From: Chloroflexota bacterium
Lineage (GTDB): Bacteria > Chloroflexota > Chloroflexia > Thermomicrobiales > UBA6265
Assembly (NCBI GenBank): GCA_023392645.1
Contig: JAEVYR010000540.1
Coordinates: forward strand, 1-6,074
Reading direction: 5' to 3'
DNA length: 6,074 nt
Part shown: positions 1-5,191 of the stretch, piece by piece
Numbering within the stretch: position 1 is the stretch's first letter
Layout of the letters: each line of letters begins with the position of its first letter
Notes under the pieces: generated by a model
What the model was told of the DNA's origin: nothing
Databases searched by the model: none
What the model saw: the letters and a program-made list of their open reading frames with translations, nothing else
Translations under genes and position numbers: made by a program

Positions 1-30
1 GTGGGGCATCGCGTCAGGAGAGGGCTCGCG

Positions 31-150
31 ATGATGCCCGCCCCCAATCACGCATACCGCACCGCCAACCCCGCGCACCGGCTCGTCGACCGCTGGCTCC
101 TGACGGGCACCTCGCCCTGCGTCTGTCCCCGCGGGCGCGCCGCACGCTGA
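31..150 (+). CDS. Possible cysteine-containing leader peptide upstream of the CBS gene
   Basis: This is a 39-codon ORF (starts MMPAPNHAYR, ends SPCVCPRGRAAR) with a strong purine-rich ribosome-binding site, AGGAGAGGG at 16-24, six bases before ATG 31. Two cysteine codons, TGC at 118-120 and TGT at 124-126, lie close to the stop and form a Cys-Val-Cys motif. The ORF ends 73 bases before a gene of cysteine metabolism. Short Cys-rich leader ORFs that stall ribosomes when charged tRNA-Cys is low are known upstream of sulfur genes in mycobacteria; applying that role here is inference. The arm of a GC-rich inverted repeat (132-140) begins six bases after the second Cys codon. Caveat: the frame stays open to base 1, so this could be the C-terminus of an upstream gene. 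I recognise no protein family in it. Confidence 0.45.
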   Translation: MMPAPNHAYRTANPAHRLVDRWLLTGTSPCVCPRGRAAR

Positions 151-181
151 CGCCGGCACCCCCGGCGACGCCGCGCGCCCG
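132..181 (+). promoter_or_regulatory. Nested GC-rich inverted repeats in the CBS leader (candidate attenuator)
   Basis: CGGGCGCGC (132-140) is perfectly complementary to GCGCGCCCG (173-181), a 9-bp outer stem. Inside it, CGCCGG (151-156) pairs with CCGGCG (162-167) around a 5-base loop, beginning directly after the leader ORF stop codon (148-150). A ribosome paused at the Cys codons (118-126) would cover the outer 5' arm. No T-run follows, so this is not a classical intrinsic terminator. The CBS ribosome-binding site (about 207-212) lies outside both stems. GC-rich repeats this short can arise by chance in such DNA. Confidence 0.3.
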
Positions 182-223
182 ACCCCACGCCATCCGCAAC
201 ACAGCAGAAAGGCGACTGGACGC

Positions 224-1714
224 ATGACCAGCCTCCGCGACGCGCAGAAGCTCACGGCAGCGCGCGTCAGACAGCATGCCGATACCGTCACGCACGACGG
301 CGCCGTGTACGACAACGTGATCGACGCCCTCGGCAACACCCCGCTCGTCCGGCTCAACAGCGTCACGCGCGGCGTCCGCACCCCGGTCTACGCCAAACTG
401 GAGATGCTCAACCCGGGAGGATCCGTCAAGGACCGCATCGGCATCCGCATGGTCCAGGAGGCCGAGGCGAAGGGCTGGCTTCGGCCGGGCGGCACGATCG
501 TCGAGCCGACCTCGGGCAACACCGGCGTCGGGCTCGCGATGGCCGCCGCCGTGCGGGGCTACCGCTGCATCTTCGTGATGCCCGACAAGGTCGCCCCGGA
601 AAAGGTGCAGCTCCTGCGAGCCTACGGCGCCGAGGTGGTGACCACGCCGACCGCCGTCGAGCGCGACGATCCGAAGAGCTACTACTCGGTCGCCGAGCGG
701 CTGACGCGCGAGATTGCCAACAGCTTCTCGCCGAACCAGTATTTCAACCCGATGAACCCGCAGGCGCACTACGACGCTACCGGCCCGGAACTCTGGAACC
801 AGACCGGCGGCGAGATCACGCACTTCGTCGCCGGTGTCGGCACCGGCGGCACGATCAGCGGCATCGGCCGCTACCTGAAGGAACAGGATCCCGGCGTTAC
901 CGTGATCGGGGCCGATCCGGAGGGATCGATCTACACGACCGAGCGCATCCACCAGTATCTCGTTGAAGGCGTCGGCGAGGACTTCTGGCCGGGCACCTTC
1001 GATCGCGAGATCGTCGACGAGTGGGTGCAGGTCAACGACACCGAGGCGTTCGCGATGGCGCGCCGGGTGACACGGGAGGAAGGCATCCTGATCGGCGGCT
1101 CCGGCGGCATGGCCGTCCACGCCGCGGTCGAGGCGGCCCGGCGCATCGACGATCCGGAGGCGATGCTGGTCGTGCTGCTGCCGGACAGCGGCCGCGGCTA
1201 CCTCTCGAAGATCTACAACGACGACTGGATGCGCGAGCACGGCTTCCTCGCCCGCTTCCGCGGCCCGTCGGACATCGGCCACCTGATCGACGAGCGCGCC
1301 GGCGACGTGCCGGGCGTGGTCGCGGTCGCCTGCGACCAGACGGTGGCGCAGGCCATCGAGCTGCTGAACAGCTACGGGCTGAGCCAGCTTCCGGTGGTGC
1401 GCGGCCGCGGCGGCGAGGGCGAGGAGTGCGTCGGGCCGACGCCGGGCGAGCCGATCGAGGTGCAGGGCCTCGTCGGATCGCTGCAGGAGCGGACGCTGCT
1501 CGACCAGATATTCCGCGATCCGGAGGTGCTCAAGCGGCCGGTGAGCGAGATCATGGAGCCGACGTTCCAGCTCGTCGACGCGCACGAGGAGATCGAGCGG
1601 GTGATCCCGATGCTGGCCGAGAAGAACCCGGCGGTGCTGGTGCAGCGCAACGGGGAGCTGGTCGGCATCATCACCCGCGCCGACATCCTCAACCACATGA
1701 TCGCGCACGGGTAG
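224..1714 (+). CDS. cbs: Cystathionine beta-synthase (PLP-dependent, with C-terminal CBS-domain pair)
   Basis: This cytosolic enzyme condenses L-serine (or a related substrate) with homocysteine to cystathionine, the first step of reverse transsulfuration. The 496-residue protein has a fold-type II PLP catalytic core (about 29-345). It shows the Schiff-base lysine K69 in NPGGSVKDR, the PLP Asn loop PTSGNTG (95-101), the phosphate-binding loop GVGTGGT (204-210) and PDSGRGYLSKIYNDDWM (320-336) with S322 near the PLP ring nitrogen. SKIYNDDW favours CBS over plain cysteine synthase. Two CBS motifs follow (about 347-435 and 437-495). The N-terminus has no CXXC/His haem-binding region as in mammalian CBS. 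Layout and sequence resemble the mycobacterial (Rv1077-type) enzyme from memory. The first CBS motif carries a Gly/Glu-rich insertion (about 393-411). Start: GAAAGG at 207-212 is 11 bases from ATG 224. It is probably co-expressed with the downstream CGL-family gene. Confidence 0.93.
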   Translation: MTSLRDAQKLTAARVRQHADTVTHDGAVYDNVIDALGNTPLVRLNSVTRGVRTPVYAKLEMLNPGGSVKDRIGIRMVQEAEAKGWLRPGGTIVEPTSGNTGVGLAMAAAVRGYRCIFVMPDKVAPEKVQLLRAYGAEVVTTPTAVERDDPKSYYSVAERLTREIANSFSPNQYFNPMNPQAHYDATGPELWNQTGGEITHFVAGVGTGGTISGIGRYLKEQDPGVTVIGADPEGSIYTTERIHQYLVEGVGEDFWPGTFDREIVDEWVQVNDTEAFAMARRVTREEGILIGGSGGMAVHAAVEAARRIDDPEAMLVVLLPDSGRGYLSKIYNDDWMREHGFLARFRGPSDIGHLIDERAGDVPGVVAVACDQTVAQAIELLNSYGLSQLPVVRGRGGEGEECVGPTPGEPIEVQGLVGSLQERTLLDQIFRDPEVLKRPVSEIMEPTFQLVDAHEEIERVIPMLAEKNPAVLVQRNGELVGIITRADILNHMIAHG

Positions 1715-1726
1715 GAAGCCCAACCC

Positions 1727-1796
1727 GGTGGGCCCGCCGTCGGAAGCGCGCACAGGGGGCGCAGGGGCGGACCCACCACATATCGTTGCGTACGAT
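1727..1796 (+). other. CBS-CGL intergenic region with two weak inverted repeats
   Basis: The 102-base gap holds GGTGGG (1727-1732) complementary to CCCACC (1772-1777), and a small hairpin ATCGT (1782-1786) / ACGAT (1792-1796) five bases before the AGGAGG ribosome-binding site of the next gene. Neither is strong or followed by a T-run, so neither is convincing as a terminator. I found no acceptable -35/-10 pair here. The simplest reading is co-transcription of the two enzyme genes. Confidence 0.2.
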
Positions 1797-1816
1797 CCCG
1801 AGGAGGAATCCACGAC

Positions 1817-3010
1817 ATGACCCACGACTGGACCGATACCAAGTTCGAGACCCGCGCCATCCACGCCGGGCAGGACGCCGACCCGACCACGGGCGCCGTC
1901 ATCACGCCGATCTACCAGACCAGCACCTACGCCCAGGACGGCATCGGCAACTTCAAGGGCTACGAGTACAGCCGCACGGGCAACCCCACCCGCACCGCCC
2001 TGCAGGAGGCGCTCGCCTCGCTCGAAGGGGGCGCGTGGGGGCTCGCCTACGCTTCCGGCCTCGCCGCCACCCAGAACCTCGCCTACCTGCTGCGTCCCGG
2101 CGACCACGTGCTGCTCTCGAACGACACCTACGGCGGCACCCATCGCCTCTTCGACAAGGTGCTGCGCAACTACGGCATCGAGATGTCGCTGGCCGACCTT
2201 TCCGACCTCGACGCCGCCCGCGCCGCGCTCCAGGAGAACACGAAGTTCGTGTGGGTCGAGTCGCCCACCAACCCGTACCTGCGCATCGTCGACATCGCCG
2301 GCATGGCCGAGCTGGTCAAGGACAGCGATGCGCGCCTCGTCGTCGACAACACCTTCGCCTCGCCCTACGTCCAGCAGCCGCTGAAGCTCGGTGCCGATTT
2401 CGTGCTCCACAGCACGACGAAGTACCTCGGCGGGCACTCGGACGTCGTCGGCGGCGCCGTGATCGGCAACGATGAGGCGGCGCGGGAGACGCTGGCGTTC
2501 CACCAGAACGCCGCCGGCGCCGTACCGGGCCCGATGGACTGCTGGCTGACACTGCGCGGCATCAAGACGCTCGCGGTGCGCATGGAGCGCCACGGCGAGA
2601 ACGCGATGCGGATCGCGGAGTGGCTGCAGGGCCGCGACGAGGTCGAGACCGTCTACTATCCGGGGCTGGCCTCGCACCCGAACCACGACATCGCCGCGCG
2701 GCAGATGCGCGGCTTCTCCGGCATGGTGTCGTTCACCGCGAAGGGCGGCTACGAAGCGGCGGCGCGCATCGTCGAGCAGACCCGGGTCTTCACGCTGGCC
2801 GAGAGTCTCGGCGGCGTCGAGTCGCTGATCGAGCACCCCGCGAAGATGACGCACGCCAGCGTCGCCGGCACCGGCGCCGAGGTCGAGGACACGCTGATCC
2901 GGCTCTCGGTCGGCATCGAAAACGTCGACGACCAGATCGCCGATCTCGAGCAGGCGATGTCCGGCGGCACCGCCCGTCATCTCATCGGCGCAAGCGCCTC
3001 CCGCGCCTGA
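1817..3010 (+). CDS. Cystathionine gamma-lyase / gamma-synthase family PLP enzyme (probable gamma-lyase)
   Basis: This 397-residue protein belongs to the Cys/Met metabolism PLP family (fold type I). Seen in the sequence: YEYSRTGNPTR (49-59), whose Tyr and Arg contact the PLP phosphate of the neighbouring subunit; ASGLAA (79-84); Y105 in NDTYGGT, which stacks on PLP; D177 in VVDNTF; the Schiff-base lysine K202 in STTKYLGGHSD; and R362 in IRLSVGIE for the substrate carboxylate. LAESLGGVESLIEHPAKMTH (328-346 region) carries E339, at the position where human cystathionine gamma-lyase has Glu. Placement after CBS favours the lyase: cystathionine to cysteine, 2-oxobutyrate and ammonia. Gamma-synthase or mixed activity cannot be excluded from sequence, so I withhold a symbol. 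A homotetramer in the cytosol is expected for the family. AGGAGG (1801-1806) lies 10 bases before ATG 1817. Length is normal and the gene is intact. Confidence 0.92.
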   Translation: MTHDWTDTKFETRAIHAGQDADPTTGAVITPIYQTSTYAQDGIGNFKGYEYSRTGNPTRTALQEALASLEGGAWGLAYASGLAATQNLAYLLRPGDHVLLSNDTYGGTHRLFDKVLRNYGIEMSLADLSDLDAARAALQENTKFVWVESPTNPYLRIVDIAGMAELVKDSDARLVVDNTFASPYVQQPLKLGADFVLHSTTKYLGGHSDVVGGAVIGNDEAARETLAFHQNAAGAVPGPMDCWLTLRGIKTLAVRMERHGENAMRIAEWLQGRDEVETVYYPGLASHPNHDIAARQMRGFSGMVSFTAKGGYEAAARIVEQTRVFTLAESLGGVESLIEHPAKMTHASVAGTGAEVEDTLIRLSVGIENVDDQIADLEQAMSGGTARHLIGASASRA

Positions 3011-3029
3011 CGCCGCCGCGATGTCGACC

Positions 3030-3067
3030 CGACATGGCGGGAGCGCACGCATACTCCCGCCGTGTCG
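3030..3067 (+). terminator. Strong 14-bp hairpin ending the CBS-CGL unit
   Basis: The arm at 3030-3043 (CGACATGGCGGGAG) pairs over all 14 positions with 3054-3067 (CTCCCGCCGTGTCG), with one G:T wobble and a 10-base loop. It begins 19 bases after the CGL stop codon. Only a poor T-tract follows (GTTTCCC near 3079), so termination may be imperfect or Rho-assisted. The position right after the operon is what makes the terminator reading likely. Its first six bases, CGACAT, can alternatively pair with ATGTCG at 3021-3026. Confidence 0.65.
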
Positions 3068-3142
3068 AGATATCCCCGTTTCCCGGCCGCGCCGCTCTTC
3101 CGACGGCATCATCACCAGCCCATCACCCACACCGGAGTCACG

Positions 3143-3640
3143 ATGAACGGCCCTCACGCCACCGGCAAGGATTTCTTTCACGCATCCCGCGATCGGCTCG
3201 CGTCGCCCCAGGCCGGACGTGCCTGGCTGGCGACGCTGGCGTCGCTCGCGTGCGCGATCACCGTGGCGATCGGGTCGGTCGGTCCGTGGGTGTACTACAC
3301 GCTCGGTTCGGCGGCCGAGCCGCCAACGTGGACGATGTACGGCCTGCGCGGCGATGGCGTATTCAGCCTGCTGTTGAGCCTCATCGCGATCGTCACGCTG
3401 GTTGCCTCGCTGCGCAGCCATGAGCCCGGCTTCCCGGCCTGGATCGCCTTTGGCGCGCTGGCGTTGTGCGCGATCATTGGCGTGTTCGACTGGATCATCT
3501 TCGGTCCCGAGGAGCTGACCTACGCGCCCGCGGCGCGAGCCGATATCATCACCGCGGCCTGGGGGCTGAAGCTGGTCGGCATCGCCGCGCCGGCCGGCGC
3601 GATCTGCGCGTTCTTCCTGACGCAGAGTGTCGATGAGTGA
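3143..3640 (+). CDS. Four-helix membrane protein of unknown function (paralogue 1)
   Basis: I do not recognise a named family. With the ATG at 3143 the product has 165 residues and four hydrophobic segments at about 28-51, 72-90, 98-120 and 138-160. The polar N-terminus (residues 1-27) and the Arg-containing loop between helices 2 and 3 suggest an N-in, C-in inner-membrane topology, with the PPTWT loop (52-71) and the EELTY loop (121-137) outside. No catalytic motif or signal peptidase site is evident. I chose ATG 3143 because GGAG (3134-3137) lies five bases upstream. An in-frame GTG at 3062 would add 27 residues but sits inside the 3' arm of the terminator hairpin and adds only Arg/Pro/His-rich sequence. 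It shares GPW, P-x-TWT, a glycine turn before helix 2 and a C-terminal AAP motif with the next gene, which points to duplication. Confidence 0.75.
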   Translation: MNGPHATGKDFFHASRDRLASPQAGRAWLATLASLACAITVAIGSVGPWVYYTLGSAAEPPTWTMYGLRGDGVFSLLLSLIAIVTLVASLRSHEPGFPAWIAFGALALCAIIGVFDWIIFGPEELTYAPAARADIITAAWGLKLVGIAAPAGAICAFFLTQSVDE

Positions 3641-3724
3641 TATCGATGCCAGGAGGAGGCACGACCGCACCTATCCACCTGCTTTCGGCCGGCACCGGAC
3701 TCAGAAGGCCGCCGCCGGGTGGAC

Positions 3725-3730
3725 TATGCT
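3725..3730 (+). promoter_or_regulatory. Candidate -10 box for leaderless transcription of the second membrane gene
   Basis: TATGCT (TANNNT form) ends six bases before the A of ATG 3737, the distance at which transcription would begin at or next to the start codon. There is no convincing Shine-Dalgarno sequence just upstream of that ATG, which is compatible with a leaderless mRNA. No good -35 hexamer is present at 16-19 bases, so this remains a weak call. Confidence 0.35.
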
Positions 3731-3736
3731 TGATCC

Positions 3737-4306
3737 ATGATGGCAACAGCACCGCGCGCGAGCGACGACCCAGCCCACGACCACGAGCACACCCGAAGCG
3801 CCGGTGACGACGCGATCGTCGTTCCCGAGCGGGATGGCGGCGGAAACCCGCCCGCCACCTTCGTGAACCCGTCCCCCGAACGGCCATGGCCGCTGATCGC
3901 GGCCGCCGCGGCATGCATCGTTGCCGCCATCGTGGGCGCGCTCGGTCCGTGGTTCGAGTACGAGCGCATCTCCGAAACCGACCCCGGCACCTGGACGACG
4001 CCGGGCTACCAATCCGGCGGATTTTTCATCATCGTCTTCGCCACGGCCGCACTGATCACGCTCGGGGCGGCGCTGTTCCGCGACCGGGCCGAGCCGCTGA
4101 CGTGGGTGGCCTTCGCCGGCATGGCGCTGTGCACCGTGATCGTAGTTTCGGTCTGGACCGACCCGCCGCGACAGACGATTCCGTCCGGCGGCACCGGCAC
4201 CATCGGGCGACTCGGCTGGGGGCCGATGGTGGTCATCGTCGCCGCGCCGCTCGCCGCGCTGTTCCTCTTCCTCGTCGCCCACCGCCTGACGTCGAGCGCC
4301 GACTGA
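3737..4306 (+). CDS. Four-helix membrane protein of unknown function (paralogue 2)
   Basis: The product has 189 residues and no family I can name. A polar 50-residue N-terminal tail, rich in Asp, His and Pro (DPAHDHEH at 11-18), precedes four hydrophobic segments at about 51-74, 94-114, 121-141 and 158-182. The tail is probably cytoplasmic and disordered. Landmarks shared with the preceding gene in the same order are LGPW after helix 1, DPGTWT in the first outer loop, a Gly-rich turn before helix 2, an aromatic W(V/I)AF start to helix 3 with a later Leu-Cys, and AAP in helix 4. This supports tandem paralogy; overall identity looks modest. The ATG at 3737 is directly followed by a second ATG (3740), either of which could be used. 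A TATGCT box upstream suggests a leaderless transcript, while proximity to the previous gene also allows co-transcription. Confidence 0.78.
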   Translation: MMATAPRASDDPAHDHEHTRSAGDDAIVVPERDGGGNPPATFVNPSPERPWPLIAAAAACIVAAIVGALGPWFEYERISETDPGTWTTPGYQSGGFFIIVFATAALITLGAALFRDRAEPLTWVAFAGMALCTVIVVSVWTDPPRQTIPSGGTGTIGRLGWGPMVVIVAAPLAALFLFLVAHRLTSSAD

Positions 4307-4322
4307 TCTGGCGACCGGCTCC

Positions 4323-4344
4323 ATTGCGACAGATGTGTCGCGAT
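4323..4344 (+). promoter_or_regulatory. 9-bp inverted repeat between membrane gene 2 and the DUF1992 promoter
   Basis: ATTGCGACA (4323-4331) pairs with TGTCGCGAT (4336-4344) with one T:G wobble around a GATG tetraloop. It starts 16 bases after the stop of the membrane gene and ends one base before the proposed -35 hexamer of the next gene. It may be a short terminator (no T-run follows), a protein-binding operator for the downstream promoter, or both. Confidence 0.4.
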
Positions 4345-4345
4345 C

Positions 4346-4374
4346 TCGACTCGCCTGCTCGCGCTCGTTATACT
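4346..4374 (+). promoter_or_regulatory. Sigma70-like promoter for the DUF1992 gene
   Basis: TCGACT (4346-4351, four of six matches to TTGACA) is separated by exactly 17 bases from TATACT (4369-4374, five of six matches to TATAAT). The start site would fall near 4381, giving a leader of about 35 bases containing AAAGGA (4401-4406) nine bases before ATG 4416. The AT-rich stretch stands out from the surrounding high-GC sequence. Confidence 0.55.
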
Positions 4375-4415
4375 TTTCACAATCCACAATGGCTTCGTGG
4401 AAAGGATGGCGACGC

Positions 4416-5114
4416 ATGCCGCTTCGACGCGATGGGGACCGGATCGAGGAAATCGAAAGCTTCGACGAGTGGGTGCACGACCGGCTAGAAGAGGCGATCG
4501 CCCGCGGCGAATTCGACGACCTGCCGCAAAAGGGCAAGCCGATCAAGATCGAATCGAACCCGTTCCAGCCGGAGCTCGACCTCGCCTTCAGTCGTCTCAA
4601 GAACGCCGGCATGGCGCCGGCGTGGATCGAGCTCGATCGCGAGATTCGCACCATGCAGGAAACGCTGGCGAGGTGGATCGACGCCACTGCCGGTCGCCTC
4701 GCCGCCGAGGCGACGCGCATCCGCGCGCTGGAGGAGATGCCCGTGCCAGCCAGGATCGCGGCTCCGTGGCACCAACGCTGGTGGCCGTTTCGCCTGTTCG
4801 CGGTGACCGAGGGCGCGGTGGCCGAGCTCGACCAGGCGGCCGAGTGGCGACGCTGGGACTGGCAGCGCCGAACGGCACGCGAGCAGTACCTGGAGCGCGC
4901 CGTCCAGCTCGACAAGAAGATCGAGATGTTCAACAACTCGGTCCCGCGGGACCTGTGGCGCCTCGAAAAGATGCGGTTCCAGCCCGAGAAGGCCGCCGCC
5001 CGCTTCGATGCCACAATCCCGCCCCGTCAGCGATCAGGGACCTGGGTGACACACGGCACCGCATCGTCGCGGTGCGACGATGCGCCCGATCGGTCATCAC
5101 ATCGTGGCCTTTGA
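4416..5114 (+). CDS. DUF1992 (DNAJC28 / YhdN-like conserved domain) protein
   Basis: The 232-residue protein opens with the DUF1992 signature: FDEWVHDRLEEAIARGEFDD (16-35), then LPQKGKPI (36-43), NPF (48-50) and LKNAGMAPAWIELDREI (61-77). This fits the family pattern of a helix, a GEFD-x-LP-x-KGKP turn and a NAG-x-xPxWIEL segment. A Trp-rich stretch (WHQRWWPF, 118-125) and a second conserved-looking helix ending LDKKIEMFNNSVP (165-177) match the longer form of the family. It is soluble and highly charged, without signal peptide or membrane helix. The family includes the conserved region of human DNAJC28 and E. coli YhdN; its biochemical role is not established. Residues after about 200 look unconserved, and their codons contain a strong inverted repeat. 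ATG 4416 has the AAAGGA site; upstream ATG 4389 and GTG 4335 are less likely given the promoter. Confidence 0.85.
   Translation: MPLRRDGDRIEEIESFDEWVHDRLEEAIARGEFDDLPQKGKPIKIESNPFQPELDLAFSRLKNAGMAPAWIELDREIRTMQETLARWIDATAGRLAAEATRIRALEEMPVPARIAAPWHQRWWPFRLFAVTEGAVAELDQAAEWRRWDWQRRTAREQYLERAVQLDKKIEMFNNSVPRDLWRLEKMRFQPEKAAARFDATIPPRQRSGTWVTHGTASSRCDDAPDRSSHRGL
5060..5084 (+). terminator. Perfect 11-bp inverted repeat inside the end of the DUF1992 gene
   Basis: CGCATCGTCGC (5060-5070) pairs perfectly with GCGACGATGCG (5074-5084) around the 3-base loop GGT. It lies in codons 215-223, about 30 bases before the stop codon. No T-run follows. It could terminate or protect the mRNA, or block antisense transcription from the convergent gene. 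Being inside an unconserved coding tail, it hints that the tail is not under protein-level constraint. Confidence 0.4.
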
Positions 5115-5142
5115 GCAATCGGGGGCGTAGAGGTGGATCTCA

Positions 5143-5168
5143 GCCGCGTGGCACGCACCGATCGCGGC
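5143..5168. other. Convergent intergenic gap with a weak inverted repeat
   Basis: Between the DUF1992 stop (5114) and the Uma2 stop (5192) the only dyad I see of note is GCCGCG (5143-5148) / CGCGGC (5163-5168) with a 14-base loop. It could serve as a weak bidirectional terminator, but six GC pairs are expected by chance in this composition. Confidence 0.15.
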
Positions 5169-5191
5169 AGGAGCCACGACTGGGTTCCGGC

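Noticed and set aside
1..223. S-adenosylmethionine riboswitch upstream of the CBS gene
   Set aside because: I could not find the conserved core or a multi-helix junction of the known SAM riboswitch classes in this stretch; only simple GC-rich stems are visible.
1791..1796. TACGAT as an internal -10 box before the CGL gene
   Set aside because: No -35 at 16-18 bases and the TG dinucleotide is displaced by one base from the extended -10 position.
1021..2475. Long plus-strand frame spanning the CBS-CGL junction
   Set aside because: It is an Arg/Gly/Ala-rich frame-shifted shadow of two intact genes and crosses their true stop and start.
3062..3142. GTG start adding 27 residues to the first membrane protein
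   Set aside because: The GTG lies in the 3' arm of the terminator hairpin, lacks a ribosome-binding site, and the added residues are Arg/Pro/His-rich. ATG 3143 has GGAG upstream.
14..3670. Very long open frame on the minus strand (over 1200 codons) opposite the CBS, CGL and first membrane genes
   Set aside because: It is rich in Arg, Ala, Gly and Asp with no recognisable domain, and lies antisense to two unmistakable enzymes. Stop-poor antisense frames are a normal effect of high-GC codon usage.
4335..4415. Upstream starts (GTG 4335, ATG 4389) for the DUF1992 gene
   Set aside because: GTG 4335 lies upstream of the predicted transcription start, and neither has a good ribosome-binding site. 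ATG 4416 has AAAGGA at nine bases and gives a protein that opens close to the conserved domain.
3701..5014. Long minus-strand frame opposite the second membrane gene and DUF1992 gene
   Set aside because: Low-complexity Ser/Arg-rich translation without family features, opposite two supported genes with their own RBS or promoter signals.
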